Source: Pomacea canaliculata (taxonomy: Eukaryota; Mollusca; Gastropoda; Architaenioglossa; Ampullariidae). From it: a stretch of 64,000 bases of DNA. Shown here piece by piece: positions 23,202 through 35,454 of this stretch; position 1 is the first letter of the stretch, and each line of letters begins with the position of its first letter. The position numbers and the translations under genes are program-made. Under the pieces are notes generated by a model, which was given only the letters and a program-made list of their open reading frames with translations, made no database searches and had not been told where the DNA came from. The stretch is from positions 20,216,555 to 20,280,554 of the forward strand of contig NC_037599.1 in NCBI RefSeq assembly GCF_003073045.1, written 5' to 3'.

Positions 23202-26200
23202 CTAGACAAGTTCTCCACAATTGATGATGGTGACCTTCTCTGAAGGTTTGCCACTTTTTGACCCACATGCCTGTAAAAGACATGCAAAGCATTGCATCAA
23301 CTGGGCATTTTTATACAAGGATGTATGTTTTCAGTGGGCAAATAAAGCAAAAGCTTTGTCTCGTGATGACTGGAGGATTTGACAATTTTCAGTCTGCTGT
23401 ATGGGTGTCTCAAGTTGTGGTTTGTGGAATAAATGCAGACTGGTTGATCTCCCTATTAAGATCCCTCTCAGTTAAGACATGATTTTAATGGATTTTAGCA
23501 AGTCTTACTAGAGAGGTTTTACATATGGAGTCAAAACCATCACTGAGACAATACAGATGATGGTGTGAACTGGCAATCAAATATTTTCTTTCCCTTTATT
23601 GTTTTTTGTGGGGGTGGGTGGGTTAAAAAAAATTCTTCAGACAGTACCCAAATCAGAAATTTGATGACATCTCTAAGTCAATATTTTTCTGTTTAAGTCA
23701 GCTTAATGAAATGGTTGGGTTTTTTTTTTTAAAGAGACATTTTCTTATGTATTAGATTTTCTTAAAAGAATCTGCTCTTTCAATTTCAACAAATGTAAAG
23801 AAATATAATTACCTCCATTTTCCAAACAACATCCATGCCCTCTACAACTTTTCCAAAGACAACATGTTTGCCATCAAGCCTGCAAATTTGAGAAAAATAG
23901 TTAAGTCAGGGCCTGAAATGTCTTTTTAATTTAATTAATTAATTTAATTTTTAAATGTCTTTTTAAAGAACTTTTATTTTTACAATACAGTCCACAACAT
24001 CCTTTCTGTTCATTTGTCCATATCAGAATGAACAAAAAAACCCTTTCACTCCCTCCACTCTTACTTCAGACACTAATACATAAAGAGGCTCCAATCATGT
24101 CATACTCCCTCCACTCTCACATAAAGATTCTCCAATCATGTCAAACATACACTAAATTCACCAACACTTATGCTCTTAGAAAAACATCCAATCGCATCAA
24201 ACCACTATACCACACAATGTACATATCTATTTGACACTAATCTTAAAAATTCATTCAAATTATCACCACTCAATCACTTTCTCTTGCATGCACATATACA
24301 GGGTGGAGAAAATAATGATCAGCCCTTTAAACAGATGTCACATTCAAACAGAGGTATGTCGCAGATGAGATATGAAAATGACACCCTGATTCTCTCTTGT
24401 GGTGATAGGCACTCAAGCCACCAATTGCCTCAATTGTTCAAATACTTCTCAGAATCCCACAGTCCATAGGTTGCTTACAAGTTATAAAGAACTCATACTA
24501 AAAGACATCAGCAACTTATTCACAATTGTCTCTCAAGCAGGTTACTTACTAATCTGCCCTTTAATATGATGATGATGATGGGGTTTTATAACGCGCAAAA
24601 TCCGTATCATGGAGAAACGCTCAATGCGCCGAGAAACGCTCAATATGATGGGACAATCCAACTGACTTTTTGCATATGACTAACTGGACTGTTATCAGAG
24701 TAGCCATCTATTATTAAGACCTTTTAGAAATGGTTGAGGCATAAGACCATAATCAACTAGCTGATTATATGTCCCTTCACAGCACCCTTATACTTACCAC
24801 TCTGTTCTAGCTGTTGCGATGAAGAACTGTGAGCCATTGGAGTTTGGACCAGAGTTTGCCATTGATAAATCTCCTTCAAGACAATAAATGTGCAACTTGC
24901 ATTTTAATCATTTGAAGAGAAAAAAATTAACCACCATCCCACAATATGAATAGGAAACTATTTACGCTGTGAGCAATTGCATAAATATGTAAGCATATTG
25001 ACAATCAACAACCGAAAAAAAAAAAAAAAGGGGGGGGGGAGGGCTTGTATCAACATCTACACATATATATATGGTTAAATGCTCAGAGCACTGCTGCAAA
25101 ACAAACAAAAAGGGCTCTACTTGAGAATTTTTGTTACATGAATCTCAAGAATATTTTCCTCAGTGCTGCAACAGTTTGCACACTGATGTATCTCAAAGCA
25201 ATGTATCATTCATTGTATGTCAGCACCACTCACCTGCAGCAGTGTGGCGCAACTTGAAGTTTTCATCATCAAATTTGTTACCATAAATAGATTTACCACC
25301 GGTTCCATTGTGATTTGTAAAGTCACCTCCTTGACACATCTTATCAAGAGTCAAGGACAGACAAAAAATTACAGAAAGAAAAAGAAAAGTGAAATTTTTC
25401 TTAGTGTCAGACTTGGGGTACAATGAAAGGATTTCTTAGCAAATCTGGTCAAGTTATGGCAAAATCTACTGTATTCTAGAACAGTTCCCATGGAGAGCAT
25501 AGACGCAAATTTCTTTGCACAGTCATCAATAATGTAGATTTTTACATACGATTCCAAAGATCTTCCTGCATGGGATATCATGCAAAATGATTTTTAAAAA
25601 TAATTTTATAATAATAATGATTTGTTATTAAAATGTGCACATTGGTTCTGAAAACGTGACCCTGTACATATCTACTAAAGATGTTTCGGTATGAGTGAAA
25701 GGAGGCCAACAAACCCCTCTCCCCGACACACACACACACAAAAAAGAAAAGAAAAGAAAAAAAGAGGGATTTATTAAAAAAAAGCGTCTTCCCACTTTAC
25801 ACACACTTTGCAAAACACACAAAAACATAATAATAAAAAGAATACTTAAATATTAGTTACAATGAAATTCAAGTTCATAAGTTTGACAAGGATACAAACT
25901 GTGGAATAATTCTGTGGAAGGTGCTACCCTTGTAACCATAACCCTTCTCGTGTGTGCACAGGCAGCGGAAATTCTCTGCAACAGTTAACGGCACTTTATA
26001 TCATGCTATGGGACCATTATGCTTCTGGTCATTTGTTAGTTTAGCATAATAGTTATAAAGTGAATAATACTTCTGATGCTAGAAGTAACAATACTTCTAG
26101 CAAATATATTGAGATACTTTTTTTCGTGCCATTCCCTCTCCCTTAATAGGCTTGTATAAATGCACTTACTCATTACCAAAAAAAAAAAAATCTAAAATAC

Positions 26201-29112
26201 TACTACTTCTTTATTATCCATTAAACATACAACTATAGCATGATATCTTCCTTCTACAGTAATGCAGACAGTGTGTGAAAAAAATGTAAAGACATTATAA
26301 ATAAGAAAATAATATCAAATAGCAATCTATAAAAGCAATGTACCTGCTGTCAGTGGAACAACATCTGCCTTAAGTTCAATAACAATGCGTCCTGCATTGC
26401 GATTCCCAATCTTGATATCCATAAACACTTGGGGATTGGTATGTGGTCGTTTGGGTGCTGACACACCTGTGACCTAACAAAGATAAAATTTGTATTTTAA
26501 TAGTGATAATGCCCAGGCAGCAGAGACCTGAAAGGGTGCTTATTCTTCCTATTTCTGAACATTATACTTTGAGGTATGGTTGTTACACACACTAAAGACA
26601 ATTGTTTATGAAGTCTTATCATATTCTGATAAACAAAACATATAGAGATATACATGTGCACATGAATAGTGACATAATTGTATTCTCTCACCCATGCACA
26701 CACACACACCTAACATAAATTACCTCTTCTGTATCTTCAGCTGACCGTTTGACCCCTTTTTCTTCTCCTCCTTCCCCCCTTCTTCCTCTTCTGTATCTTT
26801 GATCGTCTCCCCTGCATGCTGTTGAAGCCAAGAATCATCTGCCCACACTAAGGAAGAAGGAAAATGTGATTGCATTAAATAATGAAAATTTCTTTAATAC
26901 GTATTTATATTTCTCAAATACAGCTATAGTATCTGAAAACCCTATTAAAGATTAGAAGTCTTTGTTTGTGTGTGTATATATAAATATATAAAGAAAACTT
27001 AAGATAACACACTGGGCCCTGCACAAGACTACTGCTATCATGTACCATTTTGTTCTCCATGTTAACATAATAATTATGCAGAAAATTACCAGCACCCAGT
27101 GAATTAACTGCATCACAGTAGCAGACAGTAAGATATGCTTCTTCAATTTTATCCTTCTGATTTCTTGAAACTTTATAATTCTTGTAACTGTATTAAAAAC
27201 CCTTCCCCACCAAATAGCATCAGCAAAAGGTTATGCTGTAAAATACTACCATTCCATTTTTTTGTGAGGTAATACCAAAATCTGTAAACAAATTATTTAT
27301 TTACTGTGCTGAGAATTTAAAATCAAATTTAAACCAAGTAAAAACTTAACACAATGCTTTTGTTTTGGAAAATATGTGGACAAAAGGTGCCAGGACTTAT
27401 AAATCAGTTATGATCCAGCAAGATTGTCATCTCCTTCACATTATTCTGCACCTGTCTTTGATACATTTTCTTTATACTAACCAGAGAGATCCTCTAAAGC
27501 ATCTTGCCAACAAAAGAAGACAACCCACCTGCTCTAGATGCCCCTTCTTTTATTTTCATTGGTTTGGCAAGATTTACTCGAATTGTGCGACCAAACAGCT
27601 CTGATTCATTCTGATATGAAAAAAACAGATCATATCAAGTAAACAAATTTTTTTAATTGTAAGTACTACATCGCAGATAAAGATGTAATCATTATTGTCC
27701 TGCAAACTATTTACAGTTTTAAAATGTTATATTAAGGTTTTCATTTAAAAAAAAAAAGCAAGAATCCAACTTATGCACATGAAGAATGGTAAGTCACAAA
27801 ACAAATACACAGGTTACACACGAAGAGACAGCATTCCTCACATCCACTGCAAGCAGTGAGCATTATTATGTGGCAGTACAGCAACAGATAATGGACCCCA
27901 CAAAGACCTAGTGAAAATTTAACCTAAATATTAAAAACAGTTGTTAAAGTTCACTTACCATGTTGTCTATAGCTGCAGCAGCATCCTGTAATAAAAATTA
28001 TTAAAATTTCTAATGTGACTTTTGTTTTAAAAATACAAATAAAATACATCTCACAACTTCTAAACCCGATAAAGAAATGCACATTTTCAAAAATAAAAAA
28101 ACAAAAAACCTCTTTAGTTGGTCTTCTGCTTTTGATAGCAAATACTACAATGCACACCTGCATACGCACCTGGATGTGCACTCACACTGACTTACCTCAG
28201 CGAGTTCAAACTCCACAAATGCAAATCCTCTGTGTTTCTCTGCAACAACATTATATACAGTTGAGACCAGAACTAGAAAAAGATGTTTTTTTCCTCACAG
28301 AACTGAGTACTTATTCAAGAAGTTACATCTCCTTTGTTATGTTCCAAATCATTATATGCCTCAAACATTAAATGCCATTCAGTTACTTTTTATAAACAAA
28401 CAAAAGAAAGTAAACTTTAAATCTGTCTGAAAGCTAAAAAGTTTTGGTACAGTTTGGTTTTGGGAAAGCTTAGGATGCCATGACACTTTTTAAAAAACGG
28501 GAAAACGGGCTGGAATTCTAGTTCGGGGTTTGGTTTGGGATAGATTTTTTTTTCCCTCCGGTTTCAGTGTCATGGTGTCCATAACAACCTATGCCAACTG
28601 GTATTAAGCCCTCCCAAACTTTTTCCAAAGCTTTAAAATGTTATAATAAAAGTTATAAAATGAAATATTTTTTATATTATTATTTCGTGATATGTAATTT
28701 TATAAATAAAACTCATGATACTATTCGCTAATTCCGAAACTGTTTTTGTAATGGCGATTTTTGCAAGAAAATCGTTAAGAACATACATTAAAAATTCACC
28801 AAAGATTACAACAGAAACACAATATGTATGTGTAAGTAACGATATAAAAAGGTACCTGTCTCGTAATCCAGAGGGATTTGGATGTCGACGATGTCGCCAA
28901 ATGGTAAAAACGCGGCGTTTAGAACTTTGTCATCTACCTCCTCTGCAAGTCCGCCTTTTCCGAAAACAAAAAGTAGCCATTTATAAACAGAGATCTTAAA
29001 TTGCAAATAAAACATTATTTTCCAATCGAAAAATAAAGACGTTCATTGCATTTACCGTGAAAATCAAACGATACGTACCTACGTAAACCATTCGTTTGTT
29101 ATTAGACGCCAT
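23202..29112 (-). CDS. PPIE: Peptidyl-prolyl cis-trans isomerase E (cyclophilin 33), 12 exons
   Basis: Exons from the start: 29112-29079, 28954-28856, 28239-28196, 27985-27959, 27610-27529, 26847-26724, 26473-26344, 25975-25896, 25339-25234, 24873-24798, 23879-23813 and 23270-23202. The product has an RRM (RNP2-like MVYVGGLAEEV, RNP1 [10 protein letters not shown]), an acidic linker, then a cyclophilin domain from [11 protein letters not shown] with the catalytic [23 protein letters not shown] and the Trp of [12 protein letters not shown]. Known role: a spliceosome-associated nuclear prolyl isomerase that also binds the MLL PHD3 finger. Length is about 312 residues against 301 in human. Exon 6 is one base short of the frame: a C run on the + strand (26774-26779, a G run in the gene) with 7 bases would read [19 protein letters not shown] and join exon 7 in phase. 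All other exons are intact, so I treat this as a probable consensus error in an expressed gene. Confidence 0.93.
24563..24655. repeat. Dispersed repeat (ataacgcgcaaaatccg type) in PPIE intron 10
   Basis: A (GATGAT) tract, then ggttttataacgcgcaaaat and a twice-repeated gagaaacgctcaat unit. It resembles the cgatttctgtagcgcataatc block at 34878-34920, so it is probably one of a SINE- or MITE-like family. Family not identified. Confidence 0.35.
28473..28580. mobile_element. Possible MITE in PPIE intron 2
   Basis: ggatgccatgacact (28473-28487) and the inverse of 28566-28580 (ggacaccatgacact) match at 13 of 15 positions as an inverted repeat around a 78-base centre, with TA dinucleotides close to both ends. 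No coding content. A chance inverted repeat cannot be excluded. Confidence 0.35.
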
Positions 29113-29491
29113 GCTGCCTTTTCGAAGGAAGCGGAAATGACCTTTTAGGAAAAGGTGGACTGATCCGATTTACGTTCCTTGAGCAAAATAGGCAGCTAAC
29201 AAATAATGAAATACCTATTGTTACACAGAGTAGAGTGTATACGTTCTTTCACTTTCTTAAAGGTATTAAGGTTCGCTGTGGAGAAGTGAGGAGGGGAAAA
29301 GAACTACGGTTCCATCTCACGGAGAGGCGATGTGGTCAGTCTTCCGCTTACGGAAAACCACGGAGTTACATGCATTTCCTTGGTGCGGAAAACAATTGCA
29401 GCTTTGCGAGAAGGAAGAAGATATAAGGACTACAATTTTCGAGTTAGGATAATATAAAACGAGACAAATTTAGAGTAGTTTTCAGTTGTCT
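29113..29491. promoter_or_regulatory. Presumed PPIE promoter region
   Basis: The 380 bases upstream of PPIE (reading leftward). The immediate 5' flank is moderately GC-rich with several CpGs and no TATA box, as for many housekeeping genes. No specific site is claimed. Confidence 0.35.
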
Positions 29492-29806
29492 ATGCGATAT
29501 GATTCTTTTAAGAAAATGCATGACCTGTCGATGATGTACGGCAGTCAAGAGGACGTCACCAGTCTCGTGAAAAGTACAGAACGAGTTTCTTCCCCATGTG
29601 ATGCTCAAGACTATGATCTTCCCATTGTGGCTTCAGAACAGGATATAATGCCGATATATCTTTGTTTGGAACTGACGATAGATGGCAAGGTGCAATACGA
29701 ATGGATGGGGAGTGAGCGTGTGATTAAAATGATTTCCGCAAGGGGGTTATTTTGGTATCGAAATGCTTTAGATCTTTGTAACAGGTCGATCGTTTGCTAG
29801 TGTTCT
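29492..29806 (+). CDS. Hypothetical ORF, head-to-head with PPIE
   Basis: An ATG at 29492 opens about 102 codons (MRYDSFKKMHDLSMMYGSQE... ending NRSIVC). I recognise no family. The composition is mixed and protein-like, with acidic and hydrophobic blocks such as PIVASEQDIMPIYLCLELTI. An in-frame aacag|gtcgat near 29781 could be a splice donor, which would make this the first exon of a longer gene, although no second exon was found. It starts 380 bases from the PPIE start codon on the opposite strand, so the two could share a promoter. May be spurious. Confidence 0.3.
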
Positions 29807-31669
29807 ATATTTCTTTCTCATCAACTGGGTTTCAATTACGATTATTTGTGTAGTATGGGAACAGGATAACTTCGCCTAAAGATTCACGGGTGATAAACTG
29901 TCCACTTCTGAAAGGACATAAATCAGTTAACAATAAAAAAAAAATGTTTACTAAATGTAAGCGTCATTCATATGCTTTTGCGTTGATGGCGGGGATGCAT
30001 CTTTGTCAATAAAACTGGATTGTTGAGTAGAAAATTCCTCTTTTCTGTTTCACACAGGGGTAATATATGGAAATAATCGACGTCCAATTACCAATGTAGG
30101 TTACAATGGCAAAGAAACGACAAAGAAACCGTGATGAACATAACGATGAGAATATATGATGACAAATCCACACGCCACCAAAGCTGTCGAAGCTTTTATA
30201 CTTTCATGCATTGATTGATATCATTTTTATTTTTGTGTATATCTTCATTGGCTACCAATTAAAGCTAGAATTAATAGACTACAAGCACTTAACTCTGTGT
30301 TATGGATTCTTTGATGGCTTCTTCCCTCGATCTCCACTGAAATTTTGTCTGTCTACACTGCTGTTCGAAACCTTGCTTCTATTCATCCCTCCCACATACA
30401 GACAACATATGTTCTCCCTCTCCGCTGCTAACCAGTGGAACTCTCGTCAACATCACATTCGCTACTCTGCCTTGAAAGTTACATTCAAACGTTTTCTGAA
30501 AACATCTGTTCACTATAAGTACCATCCATGAATTACTGTCCTGAACTCCTTTTGCAATATTGTCTCTCATGTGTAAGTACTCCATTAATTTCTACATTGT
30601 TTATGTACCTATATCCCTTCATACCTTTATCCATTGCATTACGTTTTTCTCTCGTACTTCATCTTAATGTTGTTCAGTGTGTCTATAAGTATCTCATAGT
30701 CCATTGTCTGTTACCTAATGCTTATTAATCATTACGGGTCAGCGCAGAAAGTGCGATATCTATCTTGGTCGTGATGCAAACACACCTAATTATTACCTGT
30801 GCGTCACACCTAAATATGTAAATGACCTAATGGTGTACTTGATATCAATTATATAGATAAATACTCTTTTATTCAGTTTCGTTTTATATTACTTTGTAAA
30901 GTGTACATCCTTGACTAGTTTCTGTTGGGTTTTACACAGACACTAATTACCGTTCTTGGTTTTTATTAGCACAATGCAATGTCCAAAAGTAACAGCACCA
31001 CCTCATTTACTCTCAATCTATAGATGTCTATGCTCTCGTAAATTTGTTTTCCCTTTTACAAAATATTTACTTTAAGCTTGTTCCCTTTGTAAATAAATGC
31101 CAGGATATGTGAAGATTATCCTGTTTGGGAGGCGTATGTTAAGCCACAATTGTACGAGATTTTCTCTTCCTTTTTTTATTCTGTAGCATATGCTCCCTCT
31201 CATCTTGTTTCCGGCTAGATCAACAATGATAAAAGAGACAAGTGAGAAATACGATAATTGTTTTTTTTTCTGCAGCACAGTCGAAATACAAATAAATACC
31301 CGGAGGAGCGCAACGTCACTGTTTCAGTTCCGAGTAGCACACCCAAACAGGACACCAAGTGCGTTAATAACAAACGGGCGCTGAGCTGGGAAAATACGGT
31401 AGTCTGATTTGGGGCTGAGGGAGGGTGTACAACGCTTTGGGGAAAGCACACACGTGGTATAGAGTTAGGCACAGTCTGTGAATAAGGAGGGGAAAAGACT
31501 GCAGTGTGTGTTGACAGTCAACCGGAAGTTGGGGAGGTGAAGATGGTAAACAAGGCGGGGTCGGGCAGACAGCTGATATATCTGTCGTCTGTTCACAGTT
31601 GCTAGCTGGAGTCGTCGCCATACCAGGATACACACACGTCGCTTCCCCGCAAGAGCAGACTAACAAGAG
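29807..31669. other. Intergenic region upstream of the VWC gene
   Basis: Contains the LINE relic at 30215-30790. The stretches 29807-30200 and 30800-31400 hold nothing I recognise. The last 250 bases, with GGGG/AGGG-rich sequence, are the probable promoter and leader of the VWC gene at 31670. Confidence 0.4.
30215..30790 (+). mobile_element. LINE relic: C-terminal ORF2 and 3' tail
   Basis: About 30240-30530 encodes, in two frames, LHWLPIKARINRLQALNSV and then FIPPTYRQHMFSLSAANQWN, FKRFLKTSVH. This is the typical C-terminal end of LINE ORF2 proteins (the LHWLPIKARI...WN.LP...FK..LKT pattern). The 3' tail up to about 30790, including gggtcagcgcagaaagtgcg and tctatcttggtcgtg, is repeated at two other sites in the window. 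Frames are broken and the 5' part is missing. Confidence 0.65.
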
Positions 31670-33363
31670 ATGACAGGGCTATCCGCCGTTGCCTTGTTGA
31701 TGATAGGGGCGGTGTCAGTGACCTTTTCTGCCTACCTGCCGGACTATTCACCAGGCATTCGTGCAAGTGAGGAAAAACGTCTTAAAGTTTGACGATGACT
31801 TTCCTTTTTAATGATTTAAAAAAAGGCAGTTTAGTTCGACATCTGTAAATACCAGCTAGAAGACAAAACAGTCTGATTTGAGAAGCTTGTAATAATAATG
31901 GGAACGTATCACAGCATCACGACCAAGATAGGTCACACTCTCTGAGCTGACCAGTAATGATAAATGAACTTTAGGTGAAGACAGTAGACGGTGAAATACG
32001 TATAAGCACACTGAACAACGTAAAGATGAAGTACAAGAGTAGGACGGAAAGCTTCAATTTAGGAGAACTCAGATTCCATTTAATAGATAATAGTAACAGA
32101 AGCCAAGGCAAAGCATGGAATTTAACAGAGAATTAAAGTTGATGACTCTAACAAAGACGATGTAAAGAAACAATGATCATAACGGTATTAGGCACCACAT
32201 CAGTCATGCAACTAGTTTTAACTTGTCATAACTATTCACACCCACTTTGGTATTGTATTGTGTTAAGTGACTGCTGTTCTCATGTAAAATCGAATCGATG
32301 GGTAAGAATGAAGACGACAAACGTAAGAAATGTTCACCACATTTAAATTAAATATATTAAATTATATATAGCCTATATCTGTTATGTAAAGGGAGAGAAA
32401 ACTGGGGTGAGGATAGGATAGATGGAAAAAGAGAGGAGGAAAAGAAACTAATTTTTCCAAACTGCATATTTCTTCGCGCAGGGCCCTGTAGAGATCCAGT
32501 AAGTGGACAAACATATCAGGTGGGTGAGGTGTTCAAACCCCGCGATCGCTGTGAAAGCTGGACGTGCATTTCCTTCCGCAATAAAACTATGGTTGAAGTC
32601 GCCGGGTGAGTTTCTTAAACTATTTTCTCTAAAAATAGAAACTAATTCCTAAATATTTTTAATGCTTGTTATATCGCCGTTAGAAAAAAACTGACATTCA
32701 ATTGTTTGAGACCTGTACAAGAGTGACGTTCTTCGTTATAAAATGAAACAACTGAACATATATGACGTGTGCAGGATTAATCATGAAACCACCCGTCTGG
32801 GCCGGACTTTGATCTCCCCCTCCTGACTCCCTCCCTTGCCTATTACTCAGCCCGAGTGATGCTGCCTAAAGCAAAGACGACGATGTATGCTTTGTTCTTG
32901 ACCTTGTCAAAAGATGAAGGAGTGGGTGTTCCTACCCTGTCATTTCTACATTAGGGCACTTTCTGCTGAACATGCTTATTGCGTCAGCTTCCCTTGTGGG
33001 TTAGTGTGCTCTGTATATTTAAGCCCTTGCGAACACCTCTCACCTCCTCCCTCCTCTTTCCTGCCCCCTCTCCCCTAAAAAAAACCCAAAGAAACTTCAG
33101 GCTTATTAGAACTCGAAGTCATGTGAATTTCGTAACAAACGCACAGCAGGGAGGAGGAGGAGAAGAAGAAGAAGAAGAAAAAAAAAAGAGAGACAGAGAC
33201 AGCAACAGACAAAATTTGCTTATTAATAATTTTTTTTTTTTACAGGTGTCCTCAGTATAAGCGTGTTGGTTGTGAATCGACACTTGTGAGATTGGAGGTT
33301 GATCGCGCCCTGTCATTCCCAGAGTGCTGTCCTGAGTTTATGTGTGGACCAGACTCTCATTGA
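31670..33363 (+). CDS. Secreted single von Willebrand factor C (SVWC) domain protein, 3 exons
   Basis: Exons 31670-31766, 32482-32605 and 33246-33363 join in frame to 112 residues. Residues 1-21 are a signal peptide (MTGLSAVALLMIGAVSVTFS). The mature part has eight cysteines in the SVWC pattern: PCRDPVSGQTY..GEVFK...CESWTC in exon 2, then CPQYKRVGC, PECCPEFMC in exon 3. The length and lack of other domains match the single-VWC family, which includes insect Vago and many invertebrate induced secreted proteins linked to antiviral, bacterial or nutritional responses. Function here is not known. AATAAA at 33646-33651, about 280 bases after the stop, is a plausible polyadenylation signal. Intron 2 holds a GAG/GAA purine repeat (33153-33188). 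LINE tails lie on both sides of exon 1. Confidence 0.85.
31900..32090 (-). repeat. LINE 3'-tail copy in VWC gene intron 1
   Basis: Read on the minus strand this matches the tail of the LINE relic at 30660-30790: gtacttcatctttacgttgt, the ttcagtgtg...tata block, then cattactggtcagctcagag and tatcttggtcgtgatg. It is in opposite orientation to that copy and in the same orientation as the third copy at 35455-35640. Confidence 0.55.
33153..33190 (+). repeat. Purine simple repeat (GGA)n(GAA)n
   Basis: A run of gga then gaa triplets followed by poly-A in intron 2 of the VWC gene. It ends about 55 bases before the exon 3 acceptor. Confidence 0.8.
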
Positions 33364-33449
33364 CCGGACGGGAAGTGTCACCACTCTCGAAAGAACTTCA
33401 TCTCTTTCCCCAACACCCATACATCTACCCTTTTCATCGAGAATAATAT

Positions 33450-33515
33450 CATTAATTTTTTTATATTTATTTATTTATATTATTTTTTATATTTATTTTT
33501 TATATAATTTATATC
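33450..33515. repeat. AT-only low-complexity tract
   Basis: About 65 bases almost entirely A and T with repeated ttatttat units, in the 3' region of the VWC gene. Confidence 0.75.
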
Positions 33516-33645
33516 ATTAATGTTTGTCGCTTTGGGTTGTGCCTGTGGATTTTCCTGCGTGCGCGTGATTATGCATGGTGTGTGTGTGTGTCCTAGAGAG
33601 GGCTCAAAAGAAATTGTACCTCTTTTAAAACAGGTTTAAGAAACT

Positions 33646-33651
33646 AATAAA
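33646..33651 (+). terminator. Candidate polyadenylation signal of VWC gene
   Basis: AATAAA, followed by further ataaa motifs up to 33666. It is the first strong signal after the stop codon. Confidence 0.4.
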
Positions 33652-34184
33652 ATAATACTAATAAAAACAAACAATTTTTCAGTTTTTATGGTGACTGATC
33701 ATGGTGAAAGCGGCGATGAAGATAGCGAGTAAATGTTTTGTATCGATGCCCAGTCCACTCGTGCGTGCATCGTCTATTTAGGCTTTCTAGTATGCGTTCA
33801 CTACGGTATGGAAATGTTATGCAGGAGTGGACATTTTGTCACAACCCAACCGAATTTACCAATAATCCTGGGCTGTGCAAACATTAGCCTATGGTGTGAG
33901 GAGTCGAGGCGGAAGTGGGGGTGTACGCTATTGTTGCTGGGGGAAATTCGTCTGAGAAAATGTAAAGGGAGCGCTGGAAAGTGCATTTCTCTTGACAAGT
34001 TAGTAAACTGAATCAATGGGGTTGCTTCTCCCTGCACAATCACCTGTAAAGGCGAGCCCAGTGTTTGTATAGGGAGTTACTCACTGCTAGACTCTCAACT
34101 GACGTGTCCATGCTGGATGGGTAGCGGTCAACCAGTGCTCCCAAAAATGTCCATGTGTAATTGCGTAATGTGATTTGTGAAGAC

Positions 34185-34290
34185 ATGCTAACCCCTGTAG
34201 GGGAGCGGTCTAGCAGTGTAGCGCTAAAACCCTCGTTTTCCAAAATTGTCCTGGATTCAGATCTCACCTCAGGACACACGTATTTCTAGC
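34185..34290 (+). mobile_element. tRNA-derived SINE head
   Basis: An RNA polymerase III A-box-like tagcagtgtagcg (34211-34223) and a B-box-like ggattcagatctc (34253-34265) are spaced 29 bases apart, as in tRNA genes, but the sequence does not fold into a full tRNA. This is typical of molluscan tRNA-derived SINEs. The body may run on to about 34490. Confidence 0.5.
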
Positions 34291-34867
34291 TAAAACCGGA
34301 TCGTTTGTCCTCACTGCTGTCAGGATCTTGGCTGGGTTCAGGTCTTATCATGGCATCAATTTTTCTCTGAATCTGAAGCCTGTTTTTCTTTTTCTAAGGC
34401 TGCCGTCGAGAGGAGAGGAGAATTCCAGTTTTCTTCCCATTATCGCCCTCCTACCCTGGTGTAAATAAGTCTGGAAACCCGTTTCAAATAAACAACCAAT
34501 GATGACGTTGTGAATCATTATGACTTTCACTCACGTTGTTTTGTGTATGAAACTATATGAAATGCTATAACTGTGCATATGATACGAATGTACATCTGTG
34601 ACAGAAGTGATCGTAACCACGAAATACTACTGACAGTTATACATAAATTAAGTAAGATAACAGAATACTTTATTTATCCCAGAGGGCAATTAGTAGCAGT
34701 TCTATAGGAAGAAAGGGTTAGAACCATAACGCAACAACAATTAACAATGACAATGGCCATGACACATTCATATCCACTCACCCATACAGACCCTTAAACA
34801 GTCATGATCGAGGCTTGCGTATGATGCACATTCACTCACACACGTACGGTCAGGTGTGTGTTATAAT

Positions 34868-35225
34868 AATAAAGAACGGGCGATTTCTGTAGCGCATAAT
34901 CACGCTCACAAAGGAGCATGCTCTCAGCGATTAAGACAAGTGAAAGAGAAAACAGAAGACGAAAGGAGAAACAAAAAGTATACAGACAAGTAATAAAAGA
35001 CAAACATTGACAAAACAAACAGTAAGGGCGGAGAGTGTCATAGATTTGTAAAGGAAGACGAGCGGGTGAACTAGTTAAGTTGACTATAATCAAGACTACT
35101 GACAATTAGGGTGATTAGTGTAATGAGCAATACCCGTGGAACAGATGTGTTTTTAGTGCACGTTTAAAGGATTCGATGGTAGGAAGAGGCGGATATGGAA
35201 GGGAAGAGAGTTCCACTTTTTTTTT
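34868..35225. repeat. Dispersed repeat, family unknown
   Basis: Begins with cgatttctgtagcgcataatc (resembling 24580-24610) and ends in cagatgtgtttttagtgcac and ggatatggaagggaagagag, which reads like conserved repeat sequence. Only the similarity to 24563-24655 supports this. Confidence 0.3.
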
Positions 35226-35454
35226 TTTGCAGCACAGTGACTATAAAAATCAAATAACACATGTATTAAAAGGTGTAGGTATATGTCCAAAAAGCAGTCA
35301 TTTAAAAAAAAATTAGTTGTTTAGTTGTAGTAATCAATAGGATTTTGAAGTTAGGATCAAATTACTTTTAAAATCTTAGGATATTGATCACATGAAATAC
35401 AAATATATCTCGATATTTGACATGTGTTCACTAATTAGTTATTTAATTTAATTT

